Notes: generated from the sequence alone by a model not told the origin. A DNA stretch of 64,000 nucleotides from Hydrogenophaga sp. (GCF_018780385.1 NZ_JADMJO010000041.1:1-64000); one strand, 5' to 3'. Shown: positions 47,525 to 57,382, counted from the first letter of the stretch. Made by a program: numbers and translations.

Positions 47525-47826
47525 CGTGGGGTCTCCATGGTCAAAAGGCAGGTTCACCCTGGCTGGTCAGCAAGAAGCAGGCCCTCCACCAAAAACCGGA
47601 TCGACACAACCAACGTGTTCCAAATTGCATCAACTGCACAGCCGGTCGTCTTGCGGCGTGTCACACCGTCTCGCACAACTGGTGCCTTCTGGACCACCTT
47701 TTCACAGGAGGCGTCCTGCGAAAGCAGGCAGGCTATTTGCTACCTGGGCACAGGTACACCCGGTCCGGGTTGGTGCACACCGGGATTACCAGTGTTGTTT
47801 CCCGGGACAGTTATGAAGAAAATTGC
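47525..47826. promoter_or_regulatory. Divergent control region of the cytochrome and sigma-54 activator genes
   Basis: 302 bases without a gene. On the minus strand GGCAC-N5-GTGC (47673-47686) has the GG-N10-GC spacing of a sigma-54 promoter with one mismatch at the -12 element, pointing toward the cytochrome gene. A half site TGTCAC occurs at 47659-47664. Palindromes ACCTG-N4-CAGGT (near 47742-47755) and CCCGG-T-CCGGG follow. TTTCCCGGGA at 47798-47807 repeats the core of the palindrome upstream of the aldehyde dehydrogenase gene. Confidence 0.5.
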
Positions 47827-50016
47827 ATGAGCCATCAAGACAGCGAACACACTGGATCCACCCCCCCTGCGGCAGACGACTCGCGCTGGTCGGTGGACTA
47901 CTGGGGTGTCATCCCCCCGGACCCTGGAGACAACATGAGTTCCGCCCTCTTCACGAGCCCCATCCCGGGTCGTCGGGTTGAATCCCCGCCATCGGGCATG
48001 GTCACCACCGAACTCCACGACCTGATCGACCAGTCGCACCTCCGCTCGCAGTCGTACGGCATCACCGTGACGGACGAGCCCGACTTCTCGAGCCCTTCCC
48101 ACGGTGTGTTGCCCAGCGCGCTCGAAGAAAACCGCTTCCTGTTCCAGCATGCGGCGCCCGTGATGGAAACGCTGTACGACCAGATCGTCAACACCCACAG
48201 CATGGTGCTGCTGACCTCGGCCAAGGGCCTGGTGTTGCACTCGCTGGGCGACATGGATTTTCTGGAGCGCGCCTCGCAGGTGGCGCTCACGCCCGGCATG
48301 GACTGGTCAGAGAGAAGCAAGGGCACCAACGCAATCGGCACCGCGCTGAGCGAAGAGGAAGCGCTCACCGTGCACGGTGGTCAGCACTACATGAACGCCA
48401 ACAAGTTCCTCACCTGTTCGGCCTCGCCCATCTTCGATCCTTACGGCCAGGTGATCGGCGCGCTCGACGTGACCGGTGACCACCGCAGCTACCACCAGCA
48501 CACGCTGGCGCTGGTGCGCATGTCGGCGCAGATGATCGAGAACCACATGTTCGCCGACATCTTCCCCAAGGCGATCCGCATCCACTTTCACACCCGTTCC
48601 GAATTCCTCGGCACGCTGGTCGAAGGCATCGCGGTGTTTTCGCCTGAGGGCCGTTTCCTCTCGGCCAACCGCAGCGCGCAGTTCCAGATCGGTCTGCCTT
48701 TCAGCGCGCTCAAGGCCCACACCTTCTCCTCGCTGTTCGGCCTGCCCGTCTCCGCCCTGGTCGAGCTGTTCAGCGGCGCCACGCCCAACCCCAAGCAGCT
48801 GTGCATGCACAACGGCGTCTCGGTGTGGTGCCGGGTCAAGCTCAAGGTCTCCAACATGTGGGCTGCCAAACCCCATGGCAACACCAGCGAGGCGCCTGGT
48901 CAACCGCCGTCGGCGCCCACCGCATCCCAAGGACCCGAGCCGCTCAAGCAGACCGGCAAGAAGATGCAGTTTTCCTCGCTGCACTACCTGGACACCGGCG
49001 ACGCGCAGGTGACCTCGGTGATCCACAAGTTGCGCATGGTCAGCGGGCGCGACATCCCGATCATGATCCTGGGCGAAACTGGCACCGGCAAGGACCTGCT
49101 CGCGCAAGCCATCCACGGCGACTCCACTCGCGCCGCCCAGCCCTTCGTGTCGGTCAACTGCGCCTCCATCCCCGACACATTGATCGAGTCCGAACTCTTC
49201 GGCTACGAAGAAGGCGCCTTCACCGGCGCGCGAAAGAAGGGCTCCATCGGCAAGATCCTGCAAGCCCACGGTGGCACGCTGTTCCTCGACGAGATCGGTG
49301 ACATGCCCAAGCACCTGCAGGCGCGGCTGCTGCGCATGCTCCAGGAGCGCAAGGTCAGCCCGCTGGGTGCCGGCAAGGAGGTCGAGGTGGACGTGGCCGT
49401 GGTCAGCGCCACGCACAAGAACCTCAAGGACATGATCGCGCGCGGCGATTTCCGCGAAGACCTCTACTACCGCCTCAATGGCCTGGTGGTGCGCCTGCCC
49501 GCGCTGCGCGAGCGCAGTGACTTTGAACTCGTGGTGCAAAAGATCCTGATGGCCCTGAGCGAGGGCAGCCAACCGGTGGGCGTGTCGGTCCAGGTGATGG
49601 ACCTCTTCAAGCGCTACGCCTGGCCCGGCAACTTCCGCCAGCTGCACAACCTGCTGCGCACGGCGGTGGTGATGGTCGGTCAGGGCGGCGTGATCGACAT
49701 GGGCCACTTGCCCGATGATTTCCTCGAAGAACTGGACCACGACCAGTTGCTCAGGCAGCCCTTGCTGTCCATGAGAGCTGAAGTACCCGCCCACAGGGTG
49801 GTGCCCGCAGAGGCCGCTCCGGTGTGCAGCTTGCCCGAGCCGGTGGTGGAGGTGGCCGCCGAAGGCCAGAAGCTGCAGGACGTTGCGCTGTGCGCCATGG
49901 CGCAGATGCTGCGACTGCACAAGGGCAATGTATCGGCAGCGGCCAAGGCGTTGGGCGTCTCGCGCAACACCATCTACCGCAAGAAGGACCAGTTGCCGCC
50001 GGATCTGCTGAACTGA
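47827..50016 (+). CDS. Sigma-54-dependent AcoR-family transcriptional activator
   Basis: A 729-aa enhancer-binding protein. Residues about 100-240 form a GAF sensor (RSKGTNAIGTALSEEEAL, CSASPIFDPYGQVIGALDVTG) and about 255-345 a PAS-like segment. The AAA+ domain has Walker A GETGTGKD (416-423), the sigma-54-contacting GAFTGA (463-468) and Walker B GTLFLDEIGD. The C-terminal Fis-type HTH reads GNVSAAAKALGVSRNTIYRKK. Regulators of this type activate PQQ alcohol dehydrogenase and acetoin genes. The ATG at 47827 is used; an internal ATG at 47935 is possible. It is the obvious candidate to act on the sigma-54 promoter at 62852-62867. The next gene is convergent and begins one base after its stop. 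Confidence 0.94.
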   Translation: MSHQDSEHTGSTPPAADDSRWSVDYWGVIPPDPGDNMSSALFTSPIPGRRVESPPSGMVTTELHDLIDQSHLRSQSYGITVTDEPDFSSPSHGVLPSALEENRFLFQHAAPVMETLYDQIVNTHSMVLLTSAKGLVLHSLGDMDFLERASQVALTPGMDWSERSKGTNAIGTALSEEEALTVHGGQHYMNANKFLTCSASPIFDPYGQVIGALDVTGDHRSYHQHTLALVRMSAQMIENHMFADIFPKAIRIHFHTRSEFLGTLVEGIAVFSPEGRFLSANRSAQFQIGLPFSALKAHTFSSLFGLPVSALVELFSGATPNPKQLCMHNGVSVWCRVKLKVSNMWAAKPHGNTSEAPGQPPSAPTASQGPEPLKQTGKKMQFSSLHYLDTGDAQVTSVIHKLRMVSGRDIPIMILGETGTGKDLLAQAIHGDSTRAAQPFVSVNCASIPDTLIESELFGYEEGAFTGARKKGSIGKILQAHGGTLFLDEIGDMPKHLQARLLRMLQERKVSPLGAGKEVEVDVAVVSATHKNLKDMIARGDFREDLYYRLNGLVVRLPALRERSDFELVVQKILMALSEGSQPVGVSVQVMDLFKRYAWPGNFRQLHNLLRTAVVMVGQGGVIDMGHLPDDFLEELDHDQLLRQPLLSMRAEVPAHRVVPAEAAPVCSLPEPVVEVAAEGQKLQDVALCAMAQMLRLHKGNVSAAAKALGVSRNTIYRKKDQLPPDLLN

Positions 50017-50017
50017 G

Positions 50018-51010
50018 TCACTTCGCGGGTCCACGCTCCATCCACACCGGCTCCAGCTCGCGCCAGGCGCGCTGCACATTGAAGCCCTGACGCTGCGCGT
50101 AGTCCTGCCAGCCGGTGTACGCGGGCATCTCGATCAAATCGCTCTCGCCCGCATGGTGGCCTTCGTCCATCGCGGCCAGCACGCGCGTGCGCAATTCAGC
50201 GAGGTAGGAACGGGTGACCACCACCGCAGGCGGCAGCGCCTCTCCGTCCAACGTGCTGGACACCGTGCTGCCGATCACATGCCTCGGTCGCAACGCAGCG
50301 ATACGGTCCAGTGCCAGCAACCACGCGTCCACCCCGCCCTGCGCCAGCTCGGGCAGGCGCTGGTCGACCACCAGCCCGCCGGCCCACACGACGCGGCTGG
50401 CCTCGTCCCACAGCACCAGATCACTCTCGCTGTGGCCCGGCGCCGGTGGCAGCACGCGCAAGGTGTGCGGGCCCACGCGCAGAAGTTCACCCGTCTCCAC
50501 AACGCGGCTGGGCAGCACGATGCCCGTGCCCGCCATCGCGCCAGCGCCCACACGGTCACTCAGGCTGGCCAGGCAGGCCGGGCAGCGCTGCTGCATCGCA
50601 CTGCGCGTGCCTTCGCTGGACAGGATCTCCAACTGCCCTGCTGCCAGCCGGTCGGCAAACACCGAGTTCGCCAGCACGTTCTCGGCGTGGGCGTGGGTGT
50701 TGACCACCCAGCGCACCTGCGCTCCGAAGCGGCAGGCCAGTGAGTCGCGAACCCGCAGACCGTGGCGGTGGCTCGGGCCGGGGTCGATCACCAGCGCTTC
50801 ACCGCCCGAGACCACCGCCGAGGTGGGCACCACATGGCCGGCGTTGGCGGCAGACACCGCCCCCACCGCGTCGGGCGGCCACACCCACACACCAGGCACC
50901 ACCGCTTGCCATGGCACAGCGTTGGCAGCGCTGCAGTCGGGCTTGGTGGAAGCACAGCCCATCAGCAGCGCGAGCAGGCCCGCCCCCAACGCGCGGCACA
51001 GGCCGTTCAC
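50018..51010 (-). CDS. Metallo-beta-lactamase-fold lipoprotein, quinoprotein-associated
   Basis: A 330-aa protein with a lipoprotein signal (GAGLLALLMGC). Its MBL fold resembles the zinc metallohydrolases that accompany quinoprotein systems. The metal loop reads NTHAHAENV where H-x-H-x-D-H is expected, so the second half of the motif is altered. Later conserved positions are GHSES (H present) and the R-H-V-I-G-S region. It starts at a GTG at 51010 overlapping the neighbouring hydrolase stop; frames further upstream run through that gene. It lies in a two-gene minus-strand unit divergent from pqqA. Activity is uncertain. Confidence 0.82.
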   Translation of the reverse strand: MNGLCRALGAGLLALLMGCASTKPDCSAANAVPWQAVVPGVWVWPPDAVGAVSAANAGHVVPTSAVVSGGEALVIDPGPSHRHGLRVRDSLACRFGAQVRWVVNTHAHAENVLANSVFADRLAAGQLEILSSEGTRSAMQQRCPACLASLSDRVGAGAMAGTGIVLPSRVVETGELLRVGPHTLRVLPPAPGHSESDLVLWDEASRVVWAGGLVVDQRLPELAQGGVDAWLLALDRIAALRPRHVIGSTVSSTLDGEALPPAVVVTRSYLAELRTRVLAAMDEGHHAGESDLIEMPAYTGWQDYAQRQGFNVQRAWRELEPVWMERGPAK

Positions 51011-52110
51011 GCCAGCGTCCTGCGCACGCTCTTGCGCAGGGCGCTCAGCATGTCGGGCTCGTGACCCAGGTGACCGCTGTGCGGCTCCACCTGCACCACC
51101 GCACCGCCTGCGGCGCGGCCCAGTGCGGCCCAGCGCCGGCTGTTGGCCGGCGGGCAGATCGCGTCGAAACGGCCGTGCACCCAGTCCACCGACAGGCCGC
51201 GTCGAGCGGCCTGCAACACGCCTCGGTCGAGCTGGGCTGCCCGCATGAAACCGCGGTGGCGCAGGTAGTGCGCCTGGATGCGAAATTTGCTCAGCGCGTT
51301 GCGGTCGGCGCGGGTTTTCCCGGGTTTCTTCAACCGGGCGATGGCGCGTCTCTCGGCCTTGCGCAACGATGCCCATTCACGCCGGATCGACGCCGCCAGG
51401 CGTGGCTTGCCCAGCGCCGCATGCAACAGGCTGCGCCGCTGGCTGCGCGCGGCCGATGCCGTTTCCAGCAATCCCCAGCCACGCGCGGCGCGCAGCGATG
51501 CAACACCGGGTGTCCCACTTTGAATCAGTTGTGTCAGCCGCTGCAACGCAACGGGCAAGACCGTGCCACAAACAACAGGCCACAGCGCGCCCCAGCCAAG
51601 CGACCGTCGCACGCGCGGCGAGGGCAACAACAGCCCGCCGATCTCTCGCCCGCTGAGCGCAAACGCACCGCGCAACACCAGGCGCTGCACGCGCTGCGGA
51701 TGCGCCAGCGTGTAAGCCAGAGCCACCACCGTGCCCCACGAACCGGCCAGCACCGACCAGCGTTCCAGCCCCAGGTGTTCGCGCAGCGCTTCCATGTCGG
51801 ACACCAGCGCCGCCGTGTGGTTGCCGGCCGTTCGGCCCTTCGGGAGCGAGGCGCCGCAGCCGCGTTGATCGGGCGCCACCACCCGTTGCCGCGACAGGTC
51901 AAAAGGTCTGAGCATGCCGGGCTGGCAACTGCTGCCAGGCCCACCGTGCAACAGCAACCAGGGCTCACCCTCGGGCGCGCCCACGGCACGCCAGGCCATG
52001 CGGTGCAGGCTTCCCCGTGGCGCCAGCGGCAGGTGTTGCGGGCGCGGCCAGGCGGGGTTGGTCATCGGCGGGGGTGGCACAGTTTTCGTGGCATCGATAT
52101 TGCTGTTCAT
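51007..52110 (-). CDS. Alpha/beta hydrolase, prolyl iminopeptidase-like (S33)
   Basis: A 367-aa hydrolase with the S33 hallmarks: LLLHGGPGSSCQPG (oxyanion hole), DQRGCGAS, the nucleophile in LAGSWGTVVAL, and a late catalytic histidine in PHSGHLGH. Two starts are possible, ATG 52110 or ATG 52065; neither has a good Shine-Dalgarno sequence, and the region before residue 16 is low in conservation. It is divergent from pqqA with 75 bases between the genes. PQQ synthesis needs a peptidase to release the modified Glu-Tyr from PqqA, and no pqqF/pqqG is present here, so a peptidase role in that pathway is conceivable but unproved. Confidence 0.85.
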   Translation of the reverse strand: MNSNIDATKTVPPPPMTNPAWPRPQHLPLAPRGSLHRMAWRAVGAPEGEPWLLLHGGPGSSCQPGMLRPFDLSRQRVVAPDQRGCGASLPKGRTAGNHTAALVSDMEALREHLGLERWSVLAGSWGTVVALAYTLAHPQRVQRLVLRGAFALSGREIGGLLLPSPRVRRSLGWGALWPVVCGTVLPVALQRLTQLIQSGTPGVASLRAARGWGLLETASAARSQRRSLLHAALGKPRLAASIRREWASLRKAERRAIARLKKPGKTRADRNALSKFRIQAHYLRHRGFMRAAQLDRGVLQAARRGLSVDWVHGRFDAICPPANSRRWAALGRAAGGAVVQVEPHSGHLGHEPDMLSALRKSVRRTLA

Positions 52111-52185
52111 GTGGGGCGGCTTGTGGCAATGGTGCTGGCGAGCTTGCAGACATGTTTCGTGCCAACCCATTATTGGAGACCTGCT

Positions 52186-52260
52186 ATGCAATGGACGACC
52201 CCCGCCTTCACCGACCTTCGTTTCGGCTTTGAAATCACGATGTACATCGCCAACCGCTGA
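52186..52260 (+). CDS. pqqA: PQQ precursor peptide PqqA
   Basis: A 24-aa ribosomally made peptide, too short for most gene finders. It begins MQWTTPAF, and the conserved core FEITMY places the glutamate at residue 16 and the tyrosine at residue 20. These are exactly the residues cross-linked by PqqE and excised to form pyrroloquinoline quinone. GGAG lies nine bases before the ATG. An intrinsic terminator follows (52279-52310), before pqqB. Confidence 0.96.
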   Translation: MQWTTPAFTDLRFGFEITMYIANR

Positions 52261-52278
52261 CTGCGTCGCTTGGTTCGG

Positions 52279-52310
52279 GGCGCACGGGTGAACAACGCGT
52301 GCGCCTTTTT
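52279..52310 (+). terminator. Intrinsic terminator between pqqA and pqqB
   Basis: A perfect 8-bp stem GGCGCACG (52279-52286) / CGTGCGCC (52298-52305) with an 11-base loop, followed by TTTTTGTTGG. It begins 18 bases after the pqqA stop and ends 24 bases before pqqB. Partial readthrough would give much more pqqA than pqqBCDE transcript, as reported for other pqq operons. Confidence 0.88.
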
Positions 52311-52333
52311 GTTGGTCTTTCAGGTGTCCTGAC

Positions 52334-53251
52334 ATGCGCATCCGTGTTCTGGGTTCATCGGCCGGTGGCGGCTTCCCGCAGTGGAACTGCAACTGCCCCA
52401 ACTGCGACGGCTTTCGCCAGGGCCGCATCCAGGCCACCGCGCGCACGCAATCGTCCATCGCCGTCACGGACAACGGCCTGGACTGGCTGCTGGTCAATGC
52501 CTCACCCGACATCCTCACGCAGATCCGCGACACACCCGATCTGCAGCCGGCCCGCGCCGTGCGCGACAGCGGCATTGCCGCGGTGCTGCTCATGGACGCG
52601 CAGATCGACCACGTGACCGGTCTCATCATGCTGCGCGAGCGTGGCTCGAAGCTGCCGCTGCTGGCCACGCCCGAGGTGCTGTCCGACATCTCCAGCGGCT
52701 TCCCCATCACCGGCATCCTCTCGCACTACTGCGGCGTAGCCACCACCGCGCTGCCGTCGGATGGCCGCACCATCACGGTGGACGGCCTGCCCGGCATCCA
52801 GTTGCAGACCGTGGCCATTGCCTCCAGGCCGCCACCGTATTCACCCTTTCGCGGCAACCCGCGCGCCGGTGACAACATCGGCGTGGTGATCCAGAACCCG
52901 GCCACCGGCGCGCGCGTGTTCTACGCACCCGGCCTGGGCGCCGTGACACCCGAGCTGCTCGCCCTCATGGCGAGTTGTTCGGTGCTGCTGGTGGACGGCA
53001 CCTTCTGGACCGAAGACGAAATGATCACGCTCGGCCTCTCGAAGAAGAAGGCCGCCGAGATGGGCCACCTGCCCCAAAGCGGCCCGGGCGGAATGATCGA
53101 ACAGCTGGACCAGCTGCCGCGCTCCATCCGCAAGATCCTCATCCACATCAACAACACGAACCCGATGCTGATCGAGGATTCCGCCGAACGCGCCGAGCTC
53201 ACCCGCCACGGGATCGAGGTGGCGCACGACGGCATGGACATCGTGTTCTGA
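52334..53251 (+). CDS. pqqB: PQQ biosynthesis protein PqqB
   Basis: A 305-aa metallo-beta-lactamase-fold protein. [20 protein letters not shown] at the N-terminus, [11 protein letters not shown] and [12 protein letters not shown] near the C-terminus are diagnostic. PqqB is proposed to hydroxylate the tyrosine-derived ring of the intermediate before PqqC acts. It is followed by pqqC after 13 bases. Length is normal. Confidence 0.97.
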   Translation: MRIRVLGSSAGGGFPQWNCNCPNCDGFRQGRIQATARTQSSIAVTDNGLDWLLVNASPDILTQIRDTPDLQPARAVRDSGIAAVLLMDAQIDHVTGLIMLRERGSKLPLLATPEVLSDISSGFPITGILSHYCGVATTALPSDGRTITVDGLPGIQLQTVAIASRPPPYSPFRGNPRAGDNIGVVIQNPATGARVFYAPGLGAVTPELLALMASCSVLLVDGTFWTEDEMITLGLSKKKAAEMGHLPQSGPGGMIEQLDQLPRSIRKILIHINNTNPMLIEDSAERAELTRHGIEVAHDGMDIVF

Positions 53252-53264
53252 CACACCCACCACC

Positions 53265-53996
53265 ATGGACATTGCCACCACCCCACGGCCCCTCGCAGGC
53301 CTCCCCGCCTGGACACGCGAGGAGTTTGAAGCACAGCTGCGAGACAAGGGCCGCTCGTACCACATCCACCACCCGTTCAACGTGCGCATGAACGCCGGCG
53401 GCTGCACACCCGACGAGCTGCGCTGCTGGGTGGCCAACCGCTTCTATTACCAACTCTGCATCCCGCGCAAGGACGCCGCCATCCTGGCCAACATGCCGGA
53501 GCGCGCGCACCGCCGTCTGTGGGTGGAGCGCATCCTCGACCACGACGGCTACGGCGACTACGAGGGTTCGGCCAGCGGTGGCCTGGAGGCCTGGATCCGG
53601 CTGGGCGAGGCGGTGGGCATCGAACGCGACAAGCTGCTTTCGCTGCAGGGAGTGGCCCCGGCCGTGCGCTTTGCCTGCGATGCGTATGTGAACTTCGCGG
53701 CCAAGGCACCCTGGCAGGAAGCCGTGTGCTCCTCACTCACCGAGATGTTCGCCCCGCAGATCCACAAGGACCGCCTGGCCAGCTGGCCCACGCACTACCC
53801 CTGGATCGACGCCGAGGGCCTGGGCTATTTCCGCAAGCGCATTCCGCTGGCCGGGCGCGACGTGGAGCACGGCCTGCAGGTCACGCTGGACCACTTCTCC
53901 ACCCGCGCCGCCCAGCACCGTGCGCTTGACATCCTGCAGTTCAAACTGGACATCCTCTGGACCATGCTGGATGCCATCGAGAAAGCCTGTCAATGA
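53265..53996 (+). CDS. pqqC: Pyrroloquinoline-quinone synthase PqqC
   Basis: A 243-aa cofactorless oxidase of the TENA/haem-oxygenase fold that performs the final eight-electron oxidation and ring closure to [33 protein letters not shown] and the C-terminal [16 protein letters not shown] match the family. The stop overlaps the pqqD start (ATGA). Confidence 0.97.
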   Translation: MDIATTPRPLAGLPAWTREEFEAQLRDKGRSYHIHHPFNVRMNAGGCTPDELRCWVANRFYYQLCIPRKDAAILANMPERAHRRLWVERILDHDGYGDYEGSASGGLEAWIRLGEAVGIERDKLLSLQGVAPAVRFACDAYVNFAAKAPWQEAVCSSLTEMFAPQIHKDRLASWPTHYPWIDAEGLGYFRKRIPLAGRDVEHGLQVTLDHFSTRAAQHRALDILQFKLDILWTMLDAIEKACQ

Positions 53997-54250
53997 ACCC
54001 ATCTCATCCCAAGCTCTCGCGCCGCTTCCGCCTGCAGTACGAGGAAGCGCAGACGCGCTGGGTGCTGCTGTATCCGGAGGGCATGGTGCAGCTCAATGAC
54101 AGCGCGGCCGAGATCCTCAAGCGCTGCGATGGTGGGCGCAGCGTGGCCGATATCGTGAGCGAGCTGGAGACCACCTTCTCCATTCAAGGCATTGGTCCCC
54201 AGGTGGAATCGCTGCTCGAAGAAGGAGGCCGCCGTGGCTGGATCGACTGA
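53993..54250 (+). CDS. pqqD: PqqA-binding chaperone PqqD
   Basis: An 85-aa winged-helix RiPP recognition protein. [20 protein letters not shown] and [17 protein letters not shown] are characteristic. It binds PqqA and delivers it to the radical SAM enzyme PqqE. It overlaps pqqC by four bases and pqqE by seventeen, so translation of the three is coupled. Confidence 0.96.
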   Translation: MNPSHPKLSRRFRLQYEEAQTRWVLLYPEGMVQLNDSAAEILKRCDGGRSVADIVSELETTFSIQGIGPQVESLLEEGGRRGWID

Positions 54251-55403
54251 GTTCGCGCCGGTCTCCGAAGCGCTCTCGCTGCTCGCGGCGAAAACACATC
54301 CGGCCGGCCCGCCGTTGTGGCTGCTGGCCGAGCTCACCTACCAGTGCCCGCTGCACTGCGGGTTTTGCTACAACCCCACGCAGCACGCGCGCATCAAGGA
54401 CGAGCTGACAACAGCGCAGTGGGTCGACGTGATGCGCCAGGCGCGCAAGCTCGGTGCCGCGCAGCTCGGCTTCTCGGGTGGCGAACCGCTGGTGCGCGAC
54501 GACTTGGAAGAACTGGTGCAGGAAGCGCACGCGCTCGGCTACTACACCAACCTCATCACCTCCGGCGTGGGCCTGACCGAGGCGCGTGCGCAGCGTTTGA
54601 AAGATGCAGGGCTGGACCATGTTCAGCTCTCGTTCCAGGACAGCACGCGCGAACTCAACGACTTCTTGAGCCACACCAGGACCTTCGAGCTCAAGCAGAA
54701 GGTGGCGCGCCTCATCAAGGCACACGACTGGCCGATGGTGATGAACTGCGTGCTGCACCGGCACAACCTGCCGCACGTGGGCGAGATCATCGAGATGGCG
54801 CTCGCGCTCGATGCCGAATACCTCGAACTCGCCAACACGCAGTACTACGGCTGGGCCTGGGTCAACCGCGACCACCTCATGCCCACGCACGAAGCGCTCA
54901 TCGAGGCCGAGGCGGTGGTCGAGCGCTACCGCGAGACCATCGACCGGCGCTGCAAGATTCTTTTCGTGGTGCCCGACTATTTCGAACAGCGCCCCAAGGC
55001 CTGCATGAACGGCTGGGGCTCGGTCTTCCTCTCGGTCGCGCCCGACGGCGTGGCCATGCCCTGCCACAACGCGCGCGACCTGCCGGGCCTGAAGCTGCCC
55101 AACGTGCGCGACATGGCCCTGGCCGACATCTGGCAGAAGAGCCAGGCCTTCAACGCCTTCCGCGGCGAAGACTGGATGAAGCCGCCCTGCCGCACCTGCG
55201 ACGAGCGCCACAAGGACTTTGGCGGTTGCCACTGCCAGGCCTTCCTGATCACCGGCGACGCCACCCAGGCCGACCCGGTGTGCGGCAAATCACCGCACCA
55301 CGACAAGGTGGTGCAACTGGTGAAACAGGCACCCGCGCAGCGCCACATTCCCATCGTGTTCCGCAGCGACGTCGAGTCGCGCTTGCTGCACCCGCAGGCC
55401 TGA
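54234..55403 (+). CDS. pqqE: PqqA peptide cyclase PqqE, radical SAM/SPASM
   Basis: A 389-aa radical SAM enzyme that forms the carbon-carbon bond between Glu16 and Tyr20 of PqqA. The SAM cluster motif is CPLHCGFC (C-x3-C-x2-C), followed by FSGGEPLVRDDL. The C-terminal SPASM domain has the auxiliary-cluster cysteines in PCHNARD, CRTCDERHKDFGGCHC and a final C in DPVCGK. The GTG at 54234 is preceded by GAAGGAGG and overlaps pqqD. It ends the pqq operon. Confidence 0.97.
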   Translation: MAGSTEFAPVSEALSLLAAKTHPAGPPLWLLAELTYQCPLHCGFCYNPTQHARIKDELTTAQWVDVMRQARKLGAAQLGFSGGEPLVRDDLEELVQEAHALGYYTNLITSGVGLTEARAQRLKDAGLDHVQLSFQDSTRELNDFLSHTRTFELKQKVARLIKAHDWPMVMNCVLHRHNLPHVGEIIEMALALDAEYLELANTQYYGWAWVNRDHLMPTHEALIEAEAVVERYRETIDRRCKILFVVPDYFEQRPKACMNGWGSVFLSVAPDGVAMPCHNARDLPGLKLPNVRDMALADIWQKSQAFNAFRGEDWMKPPCRTCDERHKDFGGCHCQAFLITGDATQADPVCGKSPHHDKVVQLVKQAPAQRHIPIVFRSDVESRLLHPQA

Positions 55404-55535
55404 GCGCCTGGGCATTCGTGCCCTTCGTGGCTCGACGGCCACACATGGCCTGGGCGCGGCGCCGCATGCATGCGCCACGGCGAGCGCATCGCTCCTAAAT
55501 TGAAAACCCCTTTCAAACGAATCCAAGGAGTTTTC

Positions 55536-57242
55536 ATGATCGACGGCGCAGAACATTTTCACTACCTCGGCATGGCCCGGCGACACCACAGCGTGCTGAT
55601 GGTGTTTCAGGAAGGCGTGCTCATCCTCGACATGGACCAGCCGGGCTGGGGCTGCATGTCGCCATCGACACTGCATCGCTTGATGTCCGACTCGCCCGCA
55701 CATTCCCCCACCGGCTACGGCTCCGGCAACGAGTCCTCGTGGAGCGACAACGAAGGCACCGACAGCCGCTCCGAAGGCGGGTTCAGCACGGACAGCTCCA
55801 GCACTTCCCCCTCACATTCGCCAAGTGCATCGCGGCCGGGCAGCCCGGCATTACCCCGCAATGCCGCGGACGCGCAACCCTACTCAGGGTGGTCCCCGTC
55901 CGGGGCGCTTCTGGGCTGGCACCCGTGCGAGGCTGTGGTGTACGTGGGGCCGGTCGCCCTCAGGGCTGTCAACGCCTACAAGGCGCTGCAGAGCGCCGAC
56001 GAATTTCAGGCCTTCGTGGCGCAGCTCAAGAGCGGCCATTGGACCCCCCAGCCGGTGGGCAACCCGGGAGACGCCTCGATGGTGGCCCTGCAGATGTTCG
56101 GCCAACTGGAGGTGATGCTCTGGGACGGCACCTGGCATGCCGCGGGCGACGCCGAGCACCAGTTGCGCGAAATGACCCCCCAACGCGCCTGCCAGATGGT
56201 GGCGAACTCGGTGGTGGCACAGGCCTGCAGCCTGGCTCTGGTGCCGCACGCCGAACGCTGCGACTACCTCGCCCACGTGCAGTCGGGCGCGATCTCGGTG
56301 ATGGTCTTCAACCAGGGCCTGCTGGTGCGCTCGCACCCCGATCCCGCGCTGGTGGGCTGGCACGATCTCGGCGACACCACCCGCGGCGCCTTCGTGTCCC
56401 CGGGCGACGCCAACATGATCGAACTGGCCTGCCGCGCGAACTACCCGCGCGACAACAGCATGTTCCAGACCTTCTTCATCGGAATGATGGACGTGACAGC
56501 CAACAACGGGCCGTTCGTGGCGGCGATGCTTTCGCACAGGACGCGGCGCTGGTCCCACATGCGCCTGGACATGCCGCATGTGCAGTTGCCGAACGACCCC
56601 ACAGGCCCCACGCCGGCTGCGGTGATCCAGACCTTGCGCCAGGCGCGCCCCGCGCCGCTGCACGATCTGCAGACCTCCAGCGGCCCCGTGCGGCTTTCCA
56701 GCGGCGACTGGCAGGTACCGCTGTTGCTCGGCGCGATCCAGTGCATCGATGCCAGTGTGGACGTGCCCGGGTTGATCGGCACCCACTGGCACGACACCTT
56801 GCAGCCGCTGATCGAACGGCAGTTGATGGCCCATCACGCACAAGAGGCGGCCTGGCTGGCCAGTGGCGTGATCAAACAGCCGATCGACCGCCTCATCGAC
56901 CTCACGCGACGCGACCTGGCCTTGCGCCGGGAAGAGGTGTGGGTGATGTGGCCGGTCGCGCTGCTCGACGATCTTTTCAAGACGCTGGCGCCGCACGAAA
57001 AATCGCGCGTGATCCTCGCACCCAAGGCCGCCGACGTGGACCTCGCGCTGCGGCAATACGCCTGCACCTTGCTGGTCTTCCAGACGCCGGGGCACCCTGA
57101 GCAGTCGGTGGTGCTGGCACAGGACAACACCTGCTGGAGCGGGCGCGAGCGCATGAGCCTGCCCGAGCTGAAGGTGCGCGTGACCAAGGCCCTGGCCGGC
57201 GGTCCGGGTGAGCACCTGGTGGCACTGGCCTACGTGGTCTAG
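55536..57242 (+). CDS. Large hypothetical protein with Ser-rich linker, unknown function
   Basis: A 568-aa protein with no signal peptide, membrane span or catalytic motif that I recognise. Residues 1-45 form a short domain ([20 protein letters not shown]). Residues about 51-105 are a low-complexity stretch very rich in Ser, Gly and Pro, and residues 120-568 look globular. A segment near 244-275 ([20 protein letters not shown]) echoes residues 10-38, hinting at an internal duplication. The ATG at 55536 has AAGGAG upstream. It follows pqqE by 132 bases on the same strand, but nothing shows a role in PQQ synthesis. Codon use is like its neighbours. Confidence 0.75.
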   Translation: MIDGAEHFHYLGMARRHHSVLMVFQEGVLILDMDQPGWGCMSPSTLHRLMSDSPAHSPTGYGSGNESSWSDNEGTDSRSEGGFSTDSSSTSPSHSPSASRPGSPALPRNAADAQPYSGWSPSGALLGWHPCEAVVYVGPVALRAVNAYKALQSADEFQAFVAQLKSGHWTPQPVGNPGDASMVALQMFGQLEVMLWDGTWHAAGDAEHQLREMTPQRACQMVANSVVAQACSLALVPHAERCDYLAHVQSGAISVMVFNQGLLVRSHPDPALVGWHDLGDTTRGAFVSPGDANMIELACRANYPRDNSMFQTFFIGMMDVTANNGPFVAAMLSHRTRRWSHMRLDMPHVQLPNDPTGPTPAAVIQTLRQARPAPLHDLQTSSGPVRLSSGDWQVPLLLGAIQCIDASVDVPGLIGTHWHDTLQPLIERQLMAHHAQEAAWLASGVIKQPIDRLIDLTRRDLALRREEVWVMWPVALLDDLFKTLAPHEKSRVILAPKAADVDLALRQYACTLLVFQTPGHPEQSVVLAQDNTCWSGRERMSLPELKVRVTKALAGGPGEHLVALAYVV

Positions 57243-57382
57243 GGCAACCGATCGAAAGGCCGTTGAGATGCAGCGCTGCTGGGGGCTTGGCGGTCGGCAG
57301 CGAAGTCTTAACTAACCGCAGACGCCGTCGATATACCAAACAAGCTGCATCCATTTCGGGTCTGGCCCACCCTAGGACCAGC

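Noticed and set aside
55410..55423. GGGCA-TTCG-TGCCC hairpin after pqqE
   Set aside because: A five-base stem without a U-tract is too weak to call a terminator.
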